Below the pieces are notes generated by a model. The model saw only the letters and a program-made list of their open reading frames with translations. It searched no databases and was not told where the DNA came from. Shown piece after piece: positions 17,317 to 27,124 of a DNA stretch of 64,000 nucleotides. This DNA is from Mycolicibacterium sp. MU0050 (lineage in GTDB: Bacteria > Actinomycetota > Actinomycetes > Mycobacteriales > Mycobacteriaceae): positions 3,348,001-3,412,000 of the forward strand of contig NZ_OY726395.1 in assembly GCF_963378085.1 (NCBI RefSeq). Reading direction: 5' to 3'. Numbering within the stretch: position 1 is the stretch's first letter; each line of letters begins with the position of its first letter. A program made the position numbers and the translations under genes.

Positions 17317-18213
17317 CTACCTTCGGATGTACAGCCGCAAGGTCAGGTACGCCGTGATGCCCGACATCGCCAAGCCCAGACCGAGCATCCAGGGCACGCA
17401 GTAATACAGGATGTCCAGGAAGTCGATCGGCGCAATCAGATTGGCCCGATAGAACTGGTCCAGCGTGGCGTCGAGGAACAGGCTGCGCACCAGGATCAGG
17501 CCGATGATGGCGAGCACCACGCCGATCAACGCCGCCAGCATCGCCTCCAGCAGGAACGGCAGCTGGGTGTACCAGCGGGTGGCACCGACGAGTCGCATGA
17601 TGCCGATCTCGGTGCGCCGCGTATACGCGGCGACCTGAACCATGTTGGCGATCAACAACACTGCGCCGATCGCCTGCACCAGCGCCACCGCGAACGCGAT
17701 GTTGGACAGCCCATTGAGCACCGAGAACAGCCGGTCGATCAGCTCCTTCTGGTTCATCACCTCGCGCACACCGGGTTGACCCCGCATCGCCTCTTCGAAC
17801 ACGGCGTGCTGCTCCGGGTCGCTGAGTTTGACGATGAACGACGCCGGAAACGCGTTTTCGCTGGCGATCTCGGCCAGCTGCGGCATCTTCTCGGCGGCGT
17901 CCTGGTAGGCGTCCTGCTGGTTGAGGAACCGCACCGACCGGACGTCGTCGAGGTCTTCGATGGTCGCCCGCAGCGCCATGCAGGTCTCGGAGTTGCACGT
18001 CGGATCGTTGGCGGAGATGTCCTCGGTGAGGAACACCTGGCTCTCGACCCGGTCGAGGTAGATCGCGCGGGACTGGTCGGCCAGCCGCACCACCAGCATC
18101 CCGCCGCCGAACAGGCCGATCGAGATGGCGGTCGTCAGGATCATCGCGACCGTCATCGTCACGTTGCGACGAAGCCCCGTCAGGACCTCGTTGATCAGGA
18201 AGCCAGAACGCAC
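17317..18213 (-). CDS. ftsX: Cell division ABC permease FtsX
   Basis: A 298-residue membrane partner of FtsE that regulates peptidoglycan hydrolases at the septum. One N-terminal helix ([23 protein letters not shown]) is followed by an extracellular domain of about 120 residues holding the cysteine pair PTCNSETC, then three C-terminal helices. The start is GTG at 18213, immediately after the ftsE stop. The length and the first residues [17 protein letters not shown] match mycobacterial FtsX (Rv3101c). Confidence 0.95.
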   Translation of the reverse strand: MRSGFLINEVLTGLRRNVTMTVAMILTTAISIGLFGGGMLVVRLADQSRAIYLDRVESQVFLTEDISANDPTCNSETCMALRATIEDLDDVRSVRFLNQQDAYQDAAEKMPQLAEIASENAFPASFIVKLSDPEQHAVFEEAMRGQPGVREVMNQKELIDRLFSVLNGLSNIAFAVALVQAIGAVLLIANMVQVAAYTRRTEIGIMRLVGATRWYTQLPFLLEAMLAALIGVVLAIIGLILVRSLFLDATLDQFYRANLIAPIDFLDILYYCVPWMLGLGLAMSGITAYLTLRLYIRR

Positions 18214-18903
18214 TTATCGATCCATTCCGTAGACACCGCGCTGCTCATCGCGGACCAGGCGGCCCAACGACAGTTCGACAACGCGCTGGCGCATCGCGTC
18301 GACAATATGGTGGTCGTGGGTGGCCATCAGCACCGTGGTCCCGGTCCGGTTGATGCGCTCCAACAGGTCCATGACGTCCTTGCTGGTCTCCGGGTCCAGG
18401 TTGCCGGTCGGCTCGTCGGCCAGCAGGACCAGCGGCCGGTTGACGAAGGCGCGGGCGATCGCCACCCGCTGCTGCTCACCACCGGAAAGCTCGCCGGGCA
18501 GCCGGTTGGCCTTGCCGGACAACCCGACCATCTCCAAGACATCGGGCACAACCCGATTGATCGTCTCGGGCCGTTTGCCGATCACCTCGAGCGCGAACGC
18601 GACGTTCTCGAACACCGTCTTCTGCTGCAGCAGCCGGAAATCCTGGAACACACAGCCGATCACCTGCCGAAGGCTGGGGATGTGCCGGCCGGGCAGCTTG
18701 TTGACGTGGAACTTCGACACCCGGATGTCCCCCGAGTTCGGCGTCTCCTCGCCGAGCAGCAGCCGCATGAACGTCGATTTGCCCGAACCCGAAGGGCCGA
18801 TGAGGAAGACGAACTCACCCTTGCCGATCGTCAGGCTCACATCGTCCAGCGCGGGACGCGCGGACTGCTTGTACTGCTTGGTGACTCGGTCAAGGGTGAT
18901 CAT
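18214..18903 (-). CDS. ftsE: Cell division ATP-binding protein FtsE
   Basis: A 229-residue ABC ATPase that powers FtsX. Walker A is GPSGSGKS near residue 36, the Q-loop is in [10 protein letters not shown], the ABC signature is [14 protein letters not shown] near 135, and Walker B is [13 protein letters not shown] near 155, followed by the H-loop ATHDH. ATG at 18903 gives [13 protein letters not shown], which matches Rv3102c; a GTG directly before it is not needed. TACACT on the minus strand (18915-18920) may be a -10 element for ftsE-ftsX-smpB. Confidence 0.96.
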   Translation of the reverse strand: MITLDRVTKQYKQSARPALDDVSLTIGKGEFVFLIGPSGSGKSTFMRLLLGEETPNSGDIRVSKFHVNKLPGRHIPSLRQVIGCVFQDFRLLQQKTVFENVAFALEVIGKRPETINRVVPDVLEMVGLSGKANRLPGELSGGEQQRVAIARAFVNRPLVLLADEPTGNLDPETSKDVMDLLERINRTGTTVLMATHDHHIVDAMRQRVVELSLGRLVRDEQRGVYGMDR

Positions 18904-18943
18904 CACGGCACGCCAGTGTAGCGGGGTCCGGCGGCAGTCCCGG

Positions 18944-19450
18944 CTACGGCGCGGTGCCCGGCGCTTCCGGACCGGGTGCCGGCGTTCCCGCCGGCGCCGG
19001 CGGGAACAGATTGGGGAACAGCGGTGCGGGCGGCGGCGGGGTCGGCGCCGTCGTCGTTTCCGGGCCGCCCGGCGGCAGCATGAGGTCTCCCGGCGCCGGT
19101 TCGGTGGTCGTGGTCGCCGTGGTGTCCTGCGGGTCGGGTGACTCCGGGGCGGTGGTTCCCGTCGTCGTCGTGGGGGTCGTCGTCGTGGGGGTCGTCGTCG
19201 TAGGGGTCACGGTGGGCTGCGGCGTACGCACCCGGGTCCGCGGCACCCAGGTGTACTCCGGATCCGGCACGTACCCCGGCGGCACCACCTGTGTGGCGGG
19301 GTCCGGCGGCGGCGCCGGCGCATAGGTGTAGTAGGTCCACCACGTCGCGAAGAACGCGATCAGCAGCACCACGGTGGACGTGCGCATCCGCCCGCCGAAC
19401 AGGTGCGACGGCACCTTGATCCGCGGCCGGCCCGATTCCTGGTCAGTCAC
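18944..19450 (-). CDS. Proline/threonine-rich membrane protein (Rv3103c-like)
   Basis: A 168-residue protein with a single membrane helix ([19 protein letters not shown]) near residue 25 and a long extracytoplasmic tail rich in Pro and Thr, including a TTTTP tandem repeat. It has no enzyme motif; such tails often span the cell wall. GTG at 19450 gives [20 protein letters not shown] and overlaps the end of the MscS gene by eight bases, so the two are coupled. It corresponds to Rv3103c in M. tuberculosis by position and composition. Confidence 0.8.
   Translation of the reverse strand: MTDQESGRPRIKVPSHLFGGRMRTSTVVLLIAFFATWWTYYTYAPAPPPDPATQVVPPGYVPDPEYTWVPRTRVRTPQPTVTPTTTTPTTTTPTTTTGTTAPESPDPQDTTATTTTEPAPGDLMLPPGGPETTTAPTPPPPAPLFPNLFPPAPAGTPAPGPEAPGTAP
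19161..19208 (-). repeat. 15-base tandem repeat in coding sequence (TTTTP units)
   Basis: About three copies of a 15-base unit (GGGGTCGTCGTCGTG on the plus strand) encode consecutive PTTTT units in the proline-rich membrane protein. The copies are nearly identical, so copy number could vary by slippage without shifting the frame. Confidence 0.75.
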
Positions 19451-20405
19451 CGCCGGCACCCCGCTTCCCCTCCGAAGCGGTCGACGGCAGCGTGTCCACC
19501 ATCGGCCCGTTGCCGCTGGCCGTGACCACACCGGCCTGGCCCAGGGCGCGCACGACGAGGGCGCGCAGGCGCCGGCCGGCCTCGTACTGCTTGCCCGGCA
19601 GGGTCCGCGCCACCATCCGCAGGTTGACGTTGTCGATGCCGATGCTCTCCACGCCCATCAGCGACGGCTGGTCCAGCAGCAGGTCCTTGAGCAGGCGGTC
19701 CTCCATCGAGGAGTTGCCGACCTCCTGGAGCACCTCGTTGACCCGGTTCAGGTCGGCCGTCACAGGGATCGGGATGTCCACCACCGCGCGGGCCCAATCC
19801 TTGGACATGTTCAGGGACCGGACGATGTTGCCGTTGGGAACCGTGAAGACCTCGCCGTCGGAGGTGCGCAGCTTGGTCACCCGCAGCGTGACCTCCTCGA
19901 CCGTGCCGACCGATCCGTCCGGTGCGCCGATCATGTTCAGCTCCACCAGGTCGCCGAAGCCGTATTGGCGCTCGGTGATGATGAAGAACCCGGCCAGCAG
20001 GTCCTGGACCACCTTCTGGGCGCCGAAGCCGATCGCGGCGCCCAACACCGCCGCGGGCGCCACCAGGGAGCCGATCGGGATGTCGAGGACGTTGGTGATC
20101 TGCACGGCCACGATCACGCTGAGCATGACGATCGCCACCCACGAGATCACCGAGGCCACCGCCTGGCGGTGCTTGGAGGCCTCCGAGCGGACCAGCGCGT
20201 CGCCGGCCTGGAAACCCTGCTCCAGGCGGCGGGTCACCTTGCGCGACCCCCAGCCGATGAAGCGCGCCGCCAGGGCCGCCCCCAACAGCAGCAGCAGGAT
20301 CTGCAGGCCGCTGGTCAGGATCCACTGGCCCACGGTGCCGTGCCAGAAGTTGTGCCACTTCTGGGCCCAGTCGAAGGCCAGCACGCTGACCGTGGTGTCA
20401 GTCAT
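19443..20405 (-). CDS. Small-conductance mechanosensitive channel family protein (MscS)
   Basis: A 320-residue MscS-type channel that should open on membrane tension. Three N-terminal helices are followed by the pore-lining TM3 region [45 protein letters not shown] near residues 112-156, then the beta domain with [28 protein letters not shown], the strongest family signature. ATG at 20405 is chosen; it overlaps the prfB stop by eight bases and avoids the non-conserved extension from 20459. Position equals Rv3104c. Confidence 0.9.
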   Translation of the reverse strand: MTDTTVSVLAFDWAQKWHNFWHGTVGQWILTSGLQILLLLLGAALAARFIGWGSRKVTRRLEQGFQAGDALVRSEASKHRQAVASVISWVAIVMLSVIVAVQITNVLDIPIGSLVAPAAVLGAAIGFGAQKVVQDLLAGFFIITERQYGFGDLVELNMIGAPDGSVGTVEEVTLRVTKLRTSDGEVFTVPNGNIVRSLNMSKDWARAVVDIPIPVTADLNRVNEVLQEVGNSSMEDRLLKDLLLDQPSLMGVESIGIDNVNLRMVARTLPGKQYEAGRRLRALVVRALGQAGVVTASGNGPMVDTLPSTASEGKRGAGGD

Positions 20406-21513
20406 CGTCTTTCCGGTTGCGCCATCGGATGCCGGCCTCCAGGAAACCGTCGATGTCACCGTCGAGCACGGACGCCGGGTTACCCACCTCGTACTCGGTG
20501 CGCAGATCCTTCACCATCTGATACGGGTGCAGGACGTAGGAGCGCATCTGGTTGCCCCACGAGCTGCCGCCGTCGCCCTTGAGCGCGTCCATCTCGGCGC
20601 GCTCCTCCAACCGCTTGCGCTCCAACAGCTTTGCCTGCAGCACGCGCATGGCCGCCACCTTGTTCTGCAGCTGCGACTTCTCGTTTTGGCAGGTGACGAC
20701 GATGCCGGTGGGTATGTGAGTCAGGCGCACCGCGGAGTCGGTGGTGTTGACCGACTGCCCGCCGGGGCCGCTGGAGCGGTAGACGTCCACGCGCACGTCA
20801 CCCTCGGGGATCTCGATGTGGTCGGTGGTGTCCACCACGGGCAGCACCTCGACGTCGGCAAACGAGGTCTGCCGTCGGCTCTGGTTGTCGAACGGGCTGA
20901 TCCGCACCAACCGGTGGGTGCCCTGCTCCACCGACAGCGTGCCGTAGGCGAAGGGGGCGTGCACGGCGAACGTCGCGCTCTTGATCCCGGCCTCCTCGGC
21001 GTAGGACGTGTCGAACACCTCGACGGGGTAATTGTGCTGCTCCGCCCAGCGGATGTACATCCGCATCAGCATTTCGGCCCAGTCGGCGGCGTCGACACCG
21101 CCGGCCCCGGCGCGGATGGTCACCACCGCTTCGCGCTCGTCATACTCACCGGAGAGCAGCGTGCGGACCTCCATGGCCGCGATGTCCTCGCGCAGCGTCG
21201 CCAGTTCGGCGTCCGCCTCGGCCGCGGCTGACTCGGCGGCCGCGCCCTCCTCCTCGGCGGCCAGCTCGTAGAGGACCGGCAGGTCTTCCAGGCGCTGGCG
21301 GAGCTCCTCGACGCGGCGCAACTCGCCCTGGGCGTAGGACAGATCGCTGGTCACTTTCTGGCCGCGCGCCTGGTCATCCCAGAGGCTCGGGTCGGAGGCT
21401 TCCTGCTCGAGTGTTTCGATGCGCTGCCGGAGGCCATCGACGTCGAGCACCCGCTCCACGGTGGTCAGAGTGGTGTCCAGCGCGGCGATATCGGATTGAC
21501 GGTCGAGGTCCAC
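20398..21513 (-). CDS. prfB: Peptide chain release factor 2
   Basis: A 371-residue class I release factor for UGA and UAA codons. The tripeptide-type recognition motif SPF is in VRISPFDNQ and the peptidyl-hydrolase motif GGQ is in [18 protein letters not shown]. The N-terminus [32 protein letters not shown] from GTG 21513 runs in one frame, so the programmed +1 frameshift of E. coli prfB is absent. It heads the minus-strand block, 226 bases from the divergent fprA; that gap shows a TAACCT hexamer eight bases before the GTG and no other clear element. Confidence 0.96.
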   Translation of the reverse strand: MDLDRQSDIAALDTTLTTVERVLDVDGLRQRIETLEQEASDPSLWDDQARGQKVTSDLSYAQGELRRVEELRQRLEDLPVLYELAAEEEGAAAESAAAEADAELATLREDIAAMEVRTLLSGEYDEREAVVTIRAGAGGVDAADWAEMLMRMYIRWAEQHNYPVEVFDTSYAEEAGIKSATFAVHAPFAYGTLSVEQGTHRLVRISPFDNQSRRQTSFADVEVLPVVDTTDHIEIPEGDVRVDVYRSSGPGGQSVNTTDSAVRLTHIPTGIVVTCQNEKSQLQNKVAAMRVLQAKLLERKRLEERAEMDALKGDGGSSWGNQMRSYVLHPYQMVKDLRTEYEVGNPASVLDGDIDGFLEAGIRWRNRKDDD

Positions 21514-21739
21514 GGCTGTTCAGGTTACCGGCGCGCCGGTTCTGCCCTGACCACCGGCGGCAATTGGACAGCACGTTTACCATCAGACCCGTAAACACCT
21601 TTGGTAGCGCACGACCCCGAGCCCTCGCCGGTCCAGCCCAAGCACCGGCAACGGTCGCCCGCGCCGCAAAGATTCCGCCCCGCCTGCGCGCGACAGCCCC
21701 CTTGCGCGCGGCATGGTATCGACAGAAGGTTCCGTCTAC

Positions 21740-23113
21740 ATGTCTCAGATGCGCCCCTATCATGTGGCGATCGTCGGCTCTGGCCCCTCCGGATATTTCG
21801 CCGCCGCGGCGCTGCTGAAGCAGGCCGACAACGGCGGCGCGGACGTCCGGATCGATATGTTGGAAATGCTGCCCACGCCCTGGGGGCTGGTGCGCTCCGG
21901 GGTCGCCCCCGACCACCCGAAGATCAAGACCATCAGCGCCCAGTTCGAGAAGACCGCCGCCGACCCGCGGTTCCGGTTCTTCGGCAACATCACCGCCGGC
22001 GAGCACGTGCAGGCCGACGAACTCGCCGAACGCTACGACGCGGTGATCTACGCGATCGGCGCGCAGGCCGACCGGCCGCTGGGCATCCCCGGCGAGGAAC
22101 TGCCCGGCAGTGTCGCCGCCGTCGACTTCGTCGGTTGGTACAACGCGCACCCGCACTTCGAGCACATGGCCCCGGACCTGGCCGGGCGCCGCGCGGTGGT
22201 GGTGGGCAACGGCAACGTCGCGCTGGACGTGGCGCGCATCCTGGTCACCGATCCGGACGTGCTCGGGGCCACCGACATTGCCGACCACGCCCTGGAATCG
22301 CTGGGGCCCCGCGGCGTCGAAGAGGTCGTGGTGCTGGGCCGGCGCGGCCCCCTGCAGGCGACGTTCACCACGCTGGAACTGCGCGAACTGGCCGACCTGG
22401 AGGGTCTGGCCGATGTCGACATCGTCCTGGATCCCGCGGACTTCGCCGACATCAGCGACGAGGACCTGGAGGCCGCCGGCAAGACGGTCAAGCAGAACAT
22501 CAAGGTCCTGCGCAGCTACCTCGATCATGAGCGCACTCCCGGCAACCGGCGCATTGTGTTCCGCTTCCGCACGTCGCCCATCGAGATCAAGGGCGACGAG
22601 CGGGTGGAGTCGATCGTGTTGGGCCGCAACGAACTTGTCGCCGACGACAGCGGCCGCATCGTCGCCAAGGACACCGGTATCCGCGAGGAGTTGCCCGCGC
22701 GGCTGGTGGTGCGCGCCGTCGGGTACCGCGGCCGGCCGGTCCCGGGTCTGCCCTTCGACGACCGCAGCGGCACCATCCCCAACACCGACGGGCAGGTGGA
22801 CGGCCGCTCCAACGAGTTCGTGGTCGGCTGGATCAAGCGCGGCCCGTCGGGCGTGATCGGCAGTAACAAGAAGGATTCCGCGGCCACCGTCGACCGGCTG
22901 CTGGCCGCCCTGGCCGGGACCGAACTGCCCGAGGTGGGCGCGGACTACGCCGAGGAGTTGCAGCAGTGGCTGTTGTCGCGGCAACCGAAGCTGATCACCG
23001 GGGAGCACTGGAAGGCCATCGACGCGCACGAGCGCGGCCGCGGTGAACCCACCGGGCGCCCGCGGGTGAAGCTGGCCAGCGTGGCGGACCTGCTGCGGGT
23101 GGGCCACGAGTAG
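21740..23113 (+). CDS. fprA: NADPH-ferredoxin reductase FprA
   Basis: A 457-residue FAD enzyme of the adrenodoxin-reductase type that passes electrons from NADPH to ferredoxins, for example for cytochromes P450. The FAD-binding GSGPSGYFAAAALL is near residue 13, the family block MLEMLPTPWGLVRSGVAPDHPKIK near 40, the NADP-binding VVGNGNVALDVARIL near 158, and GWIKRGPSGVIGSNKKDS near 365. ATG at 21740 gives MSQMRPYHVAIVGSGP; ATG at 21749 (MRPYHV) would match the M. tuberculosis start and is also possible. Confidence 0.95.
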   Translation: MSQMRPYHVAIVGSGPSGYFAAAALLKQADNGGADVRIDMLEMLPTPWGLVRSGVAPDHPKIKTISAQFEKTAADPRFRFFGNITAGEHVQADELAERYDAVIYAIGAQADRPLGIPGEELPGSVAAVDFVGWYNAHPHFEHMAPDLAGRRAVVVGNGNVALDVARILVTDPDVLGATDIADHALESLGPRGVEEVVVLGRRGPLQATFTTLELRELADLEGLADVDIVLDPADFADISDEDLEAAGKTVKQNIKVLRSYLDHERTPGNRRIVFRFRTSPIEIKGDERVESIVLGRNELVADDSGRIVAKDTGIREELPARLVVRAVGYRGRPVPGLPFDDRSGTIPNTDGQVDGRSNEFVVGWIKRGPSGVIGSNKKDSAATVDRLLAALAGTELPEVGADYAEELQQWLLSRQPKLITGEHWKAIDAHERGRGEPTGRPRVKLASVADLLRVGHE

Positions 23114-23164
23114 TCGCGGGTTCGTGCGATAGCCCGCGAGCGGCCACCTGGGTACCCGCCGCTC
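23114..23164. terminator. Two stem-loops between convergent fprA and the small membrane gene
   Basis: TCGCGGG (23114-23120) pairs with CCCGCGA (23133-23139), and GAGCGGC (23138-23144) pairs with GCCGCTC (23158-23164). They lie directly after the fprA stop in a convergent gap and have no T tract, so they could end transcription from either side or act as a repeat. The rest of the gap holds the 12-mer TGAGCGCTCGCG (23184-23195). Confidence 0.45.
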
Positions 23165-23208
23165 GGCGTGTCGCGTACCTGAGTGAGCGCTCGCGCCCCG
23201 GAACGGGG

Positions 23209-23541
23209 TCAGCCCGCTTGCTCGGGCTGACCGAAGCGCCAGTTGTCAGGGTTCTTCGGCGAATACACCACGGGGATCAGTTGCCCCATCGTCGGCCAGC
23301 TGTCCACGTCGACCACCATCCGCTGGTACACCACATGTTCTTGGACGGTCGGCCCGTTGATCACGCCGCTGATGGTGACGTACTGCTCGCCGATCTCGTC
23401 GGGCCGCGGGCTCACCCCGGTCACCAGCAGCGTGCCGTGCGCCATGTCCGAGCCCGGCCGTGGGCCACGCTTCATGAATCGGGGTCCGATCAACAGGACC
23501 AAGGCGCCAACGATCAGGAGCAGCACACCGATTTCCCACAC
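23209..23541 (-). CDS. Small membrane-anchored protein of unknown function
   Basis: A 110-residue protein with one N-terminal membrane helix ([22 protein letters not shown]) and a soluble beta-rich tail containing [66 protein letters not shown]. The tail looks like a small OB- or DUF3592-like barrel, but I do not recognise it. The GTG start at 23541 is only 23 bases from the divergent hisN. Confidence 0.7.
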   Translation of the reverse strand: MWEIGVLLLIVGALVLLIGPRFMKRGPRPGSDMAHGTLLVTGVSPRPDEIGEQYVTISGVINGPTVQEHVVYQRMVVDVDSWPTMGQLIPVVYSPKNPDNWRFGQPEQAG

Positions 23542-23564
23542 GCACTCATGGTAGGACTCCTGTC

Positions 23565-24353
23565 ATGAGTGACCGCGACGTTCACGACGATCTGCAGCTT
23601 GCCCTCACGCTGGCCGACCAGGCCGACGCCATCACGCTGGACCGCTTCGGCGCGCTTGACCTGCGCATCGACACCAAGCCGGACCTGAGCCCGGTCACCG
23701 ATGCTGACGAGTCCGCCGAGAACGCCCTGCGCGGCGCGTTGACCCGCGAGCGTCCCGCCGACGCGATCTTCGGCGAGGAGTTCGGCGGCGCGCCGCTGCG
23801 CAGCGGCCGGCAGTGGGTCATCGACCCGATCGACGGCACCAAGAACTTCGTGCGCGGGGTCCCGGTGTGGTGCACGTTGCTCGCGCTGCTCGACGACGGC
23901 GTGCCGGTGGTCGGCGTGGTCAGCGCGCCGGCGCTGGGCCGGCGGTGGTGGGCCGCCCGGGGCGAGGGCGCCTACAGCTCCTTCAACGGCCGCACCCGGC
24001 GACTGTCGGTGTCCGGGGTCACCGAACTGAGCGCCGCCAGCCTGTCCTACTCGGACCTGACCACCGGCTGGGAGGACCGCCGGGAGCGGTTCGTGGCGCT
24101 CACCGACGAGGTCTGGCGTGTACGGGCGTACGGCGATTTCTGGTCCTACTGCCTGGTGGCCGAAGGCGCGGTCGACATCGCCGTCGAACCCGAGGTCAAG
24201 CTGTGGGATCTGGCCCCGCTCGACATCATCGTGCGGGAGGCCGGCGGCCGCTTCACCAGCGTCGACGGGGATTCCGGCCCGCACGGCGGCAGTGCTCTGG
24301 CCACCAACGGTCTGCTGCACGAGCAGGTGGTGGACCGCCTCAAAACGGTGTGA
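23565..24353 (+). CDS. hisN: Histidinol-phosphatase HisN (inositol monophosphatase family)
   Basis: A 262-residue metal-dependent phosphatase that removes phosphate from histidinol phosphate in histidine synthesis. Family motifs are in order: IFGEEFGG near residue 67 (metal-binding Glu), [19 protein letters not shown] near 84 (metal-binding Asp residues), and [15 protein letters not shown] near 213. The position before fadE24 equals Rv3137, shown to be the histidinol phosphatase in M. tuberculosis. Other members of the family act on inositol phosphate, so the substrate assignment depends on synteny. The stop codon overlaps a CRP-like site. Confidence 0.88.
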   Translation: MSDRDVHDDLQLALTLADQADAITLDRFGALDLRIDTKPDLSPVTDADESAENALRGALTRERPADAIFGEEFGGAPLRSGRQWVIDPIDGTKNFVRGVPVWCTLLALLDDGVPVVGVVSAPALGRRWWAARGEGAYSSFNGRTRRLSVSGVTELSAASLSYSDLTTGWEDRRERFVALTDEVWRVRAYGDFWSYCLVAEGAVDIAVEPEVKLWDLAPLDIIVREAGGRFTSVDGDSGPHGGSALATNGLLHEQVVDRLKTV

Positions 24354-24364
24354 ATTAGCTTACA
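24349..24364. promoter_or_regulatory. CRP-like site before fadE24
   Basis: TGTGAATTAGCTTACA matches the mycobacterial CRP pattern TGTGA-N6-TCACA with one mismatch in the right half. It overlaps the hisN stop and precedes the fadE24 operator by six bases. Confidence 0.35.
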
Positions 24365-24370
24365 AAAGAG

Positions 24371-24398
24371 CCGTACCTTACTTTGGAGTAAGATACGG
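24371..24398. promoter_or_regulatory. 28-base operator-like palindrome before fadE24
   Basis: CCGTACCTTACT (24371-24382) and AGTAAGATACGG (24387-24398) are reverse complements except at one position, separated by TTGG. The inner CTTACT/AGTAAG is perfect. A TAAGAT (24389-24394) that could serve as -10 lies inside the right arm, so a bound repressor would block the fadE24-fadE23 promoter. TetR-type regulators use sites of this size; no TetR gene is adjacent. Confidence 0.65.
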
Positions 24399-24441
24399 TT
24401 GTTCACACCTGCTTCCCAACCCCCTCTGAGGCTGCTGACAC

Positions 24442-25824
24442 ATGACCACCAATTCCATTCGCCACGAGAGCGCTGTCGGTCTGCAGAAGCACAAGCGCAC
24501 CGCCACCGACATCGGGCTGGCCCTGATCACCCCGATCGTCGGTCAGGAGTTCCTCGACAAGTACAACCTGCGTGACCCGCTGAACCGCGGACTGCGCTAC
24601 GGCGTCAAGACGGCGTTCTCCGCGGCGGGCGCCTCCACCCGTCAGTTCAAGCGCGTCCAGGGCCTCGGCAAGGCCCCCACCCGGCTGGAAACCAATGGCG
24701 CACAGAAGGGTTCGGACTACTTCGACCTGACCCCCGATGACGATCAGCAGATGATCGTCGACACGGTCCGCGAATTCGCCGAAGAGATCCTGCGTCCGGC
24801 CGCCCTCGACGCCGACGAGGCCGCCACCTATCCGCCCGAGCTGCTCGCCAAGGCCGCCGAACTGGGTGTCACCGCGATCAACATTCCCGAAGACTTCGAC
24901 GGCATCGCCGAGCACCGCTCGACGGTCACCAACGCGCTGGTCGCCGAGGCGCTGGCGTACGGCGACATGGGGCTGGCGCTGCCCATCCTGGCCCCCGGCG
25001 GCGTCGCGTCGGCCCTGACCCACTGGGGCAGCGCCGACCAGCAGGCCACCTACCTCAAGGAGTTCGCCGGCGAGAACGTGCCGCAGGCCTGCCTGGCGAT
25101 CGCCGAGCCGCTCCCGCTGTTCGACCCCACCACGCTGAAGACCACCGCGGTGCGCACCCCCAGCGGGTACCGCCTCGACGGGGTGAAGTCGCTGGTGCCC
25201 GCGGCTGCCGATGCCGAAATGTTCATCATTGCAGCACAACTCAACGGCAAGCCCACGCTGTTCATCGTGGAGGCCGACACCACGGGGCTGACCGTCAAGG
25301 CCGACCCCAGCATGGGCATCCGCGCCGCCGCACTCGGCCAGGTCGAGCTGGAGAAGGTCTCCGTGCCGCTGTCCGCCCGGCTCGGCGAGGACGTCGCCGA
25401 GGCCGAGCACGACCGCACCTACTCCGAGGCCATCGCACTGTCCCGGTTGGGCTGGGCGGCGCTGGCCGTGGGCACCTCGCACGCGGTGCTCGACTACGTC
25501 ATCCCCTACGTCAAGGAGCGCGAGGCGTTCGGCGAACCCATCGCCCACCGTCAGTCGGTGGCCTTCATGTGCGCCAACATCGCCATCGAGCTCGACGGCC
25601 TGCGCCTGATCACCTGGCGCGGCGCCTCCCGCGCCGAGCAGGGCCTGCCGTTCGCCCGCGAGGCGGCGCTGGCGCGCAAGCTCGGCGCCGACAAGGGCAT
25701 GCAGATCGGCCTGGACGGCGTCCAACTGCTCGGTGGTCACGGCTACACCAAGGAACACCCGGTCGAGCGCTGGTACCGCGATCTGCGGGCCATCGGCGTC
25801 GCGGAGGGTGTGGTCGTCCTCTAG
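24442..25824 (+). CDS. fadE24: Acyl-CoA dehydrogenase FadE24
   Basis: A 460-residue acyl-CoA dehydrogenase-like flavoprotein. An unusual N-terminal part of about 90 residues precedes the ACAD domain, which begins near LTPDDDQQMIVDTVREFAEEIL. The C-terminal helix bundle holds LGADKGMQIGLDGVQLLGGHGYTKEHPVERWYRDLRAIGVAEG; the Glu of AEG is where the catalytic base normally sits. It forms a pair with fadE23 29 bases downstream, like Rv3139-Rv3140, and ACADs of this kind often work as alpha2beta2 heteromers. In M. tuberculosis these genes respond to isoniazid, as I recall. It is probably controlled by the palindrome at 24371. Confidence 0.9.
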   Translation: MTTNSIRHESAVGLQKHKRTATDIGLALITPIVGQEFLDKYNLRDPLNRGLRYGVKTAFSAAGASTRQFKRVQGLGKAPTRLETNGAQKGSDYFDLTPDDDQQMIVDTVREFAEEILRPAALDADEAATYPPELLAKAAELGVTAINIPEDFDGIAEHRSTVTNALVAEALAYGDMGLALPILAPGGVASALTHWGSADQQATYLKEFAGENVPQACLAIAEPLPLFDPTTLKTTAVRTPSGYRLDGVKSLVPAAADAEMFIIAAQLNGKPTLFIVEADTTGLTVKADPSMGIRAAALGQVELEKVSVPLSARLGEDVAEAEHDRTYSEAIALSRLGWAALAVGTSHAVLDYVIPYVKEREAFGEPIAHRQSVAFMCANIAIELDGLRLITWRGASRAEQGLPFAREAALARKLGADKGMQIGLDGVQLLGGHGYTKEHPVERWYRDLRAIGVAEGVVVL

Positions 25825-25853
25825 GGGCGTCCGCGAGGAAGGGACACAAGAAC

Positions 25854-27071
25854 ATGGCAATCAATCTGGAAATGCCCAAGAAGCTGCAGGCCGTCATCGA
25901 GAAGGGCCACCAGGGCGCGGCCGAGATGCTGCGACCGATCTCGCGCAAGTACGACGTCAAGGAGCATGCCTACCCGGTCGAGCTGGACACCCTGGCCGAC
26001 CTGTTCGAGGGCATCTCGGAGGCCAAGACCATCTCGTTCGCCGGGGCGGAGGCCTTCGCCGACAGCGGCCACGACGGCAAGAAGTCGAATATCAACGGCG
26101 CCAACATGTCTGCGTTGCTCAACGCGCTGGAGATCAGCTGGGGCGACGTGGCGCTGCTGCTGTCGGTGCCGCGGCAGGGCCTGGGCAACGCGGCGATCTC
26201 GTCGGTGGCCACCCCCGAGCAGTTGGAGCGGCTCGGCAAGGACGTCTGGGCGGCCATGGCGATCACCGAACCGGGCTTCGGTTCGGACTCCGCGGCCGTG
26301 ACCACCACCGCAACGCTCGACGGCGACGAGTACGTCATCAACGGCGAGAAGATCTTCGTGACGGCCGGTTCCCGCGCGTCGCACATCGTGGTGTGGGCGA
26401 CGCTGGACAAGTCGAAGGGCCGCGCGGCCATCAAGTCGTTCATCGTGCCCCGCGAACACCCCGGGGTCATCGTCGAACGGCTCGAACGCAAGCTGGGCAT
26501 CAAGGCCTCCGACACCGCGGTGATCCGGTTCGACAATGCCCGCATCCCGAAGGACAACCTGCTGGGCGACCCGGAAATCCACGTGGAGAAGGGTTTTGCC
26601 GGGGTCATGGAGACCTTCGACAACACCCGGCCGATCGTGGCGGCGATGGCCGTCGGCGTGGCCCGGGCCGCGCTGGAGGATCTGCGCAAGATCCTCACCG
26701 ACGCGGGCATCGAGATCTCCTATGACAAGCCCGCTCACGCACAGAGCGCACCCGCGGCCGAGTTCCTGCGCATGGAGGCCGACTGGGAGGCCGGTTACCT
26801 GCTGACGGTGCGGTCGGCCTGGCAGGCCGACAACCGGATCCCCAACTCCAAGGAAGCCTCGATGGGCAAGGCCAAGGCCGCCCGGGTGGCCAGCGACATC
26901 ACCCTCAAGGCCGTCGAAATGGCCGGCACCGTCGGCTATTCCGAGAAGACGCTGCTGGAGAAGTGGGCCCGGGACTCTAAGATCCTGGACATCTTCGAGG
27001 GCACCCAGCAGATCCAGCAGCTGGTGGTGGCGCGGCGGCTGCTGGGCCTGTCGTCGGCCGAACTCAAGTAG
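25854..27071 (+). CDS. fadE23: Acyl-CoA dehydrogenase FadE23
   Basis: A 405-residue acyl-CoA dehydrogenase, partner of FadE24. The FAD/substrate segment AMAITEPGFGSDSAAVTTTATLDGDEYVINGEKIFVTAGSRA is near residues 139-180 and the C-terminal active-site loop ILDIFEGTQQIQQLVVARRLLG contains the usual catalytic Glu (FEGT). The ATG at 25854 follows GAGGAAGGG (25834-25842). A terminator hairpin follows the stop, so the operon is most likely just these two genes. The acyl substrate is unknown. Confidence 0.92.
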   Translation: MAINLEMPKKLQAVIEKGHQGAAEMLRPISRKYDVKEHAYPVELDTLADLFEGISEAKTISFAGAEAFADSGHDGKKSNINGANMSALLNALEISWGDVALLLSVPRQGLGNAAISSVATPEQLERLGKDVWAAMAITEPGFGSDSAAVTTTATLDGDEYVINGEKIFVTAGSRASHIVVWATLDKSKGRAAIKSFIVPREHPGVIVERLERKLGIKASDTAVIRFDNARIPKDNLLGDPEIHVEKGFAGVMETFDNTRPIVAAMAVGVARAALEDLRKILTDAGIEISYDKPAHAQSAPAAEFLRMEADWEAGYLLTVRSAWQADNRIPNSKEASMGKAKAARVASDITLKAVEMAGTVGYSEKTLLEKWARDSKILDIFEGTQQIQQLVVARRLLGLSSAELK

Positions 27072-27084
27072 CCGCAGTCGGTAG

Positions 27085-27124
27085 GTGCCCGCCGAGTCAA
27101 AGTTCGGCGGGCACTTTCTCTTTC
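27085..27124 (+). terminator. Intrinsic terminator after fadE23
   Basis: GTGCCCGCCGA (27085-27095) and TCGGCGGGCAC (27104-27114) form a perfect 11-base-pair stem with an 8-base loop, followed by TTTCTCTTT. It is 13 bases after the fadE23 stop. The rest of the 186-base gap up to 27257 shows no further gene. Confidence 0.8.

Noticed and set aside
19141..19210. CRISPR-like or non-coding minisatellite repeat.
   Set aside because: The repeats are directly adjacent, lack spacers and encode in-frame PTTTT units.
20398..21513. Programmed +1 frameshift in prfB.
   Set aside because: The N-terminal region reads through in one frame with all expected residues and no in-frame TGA.
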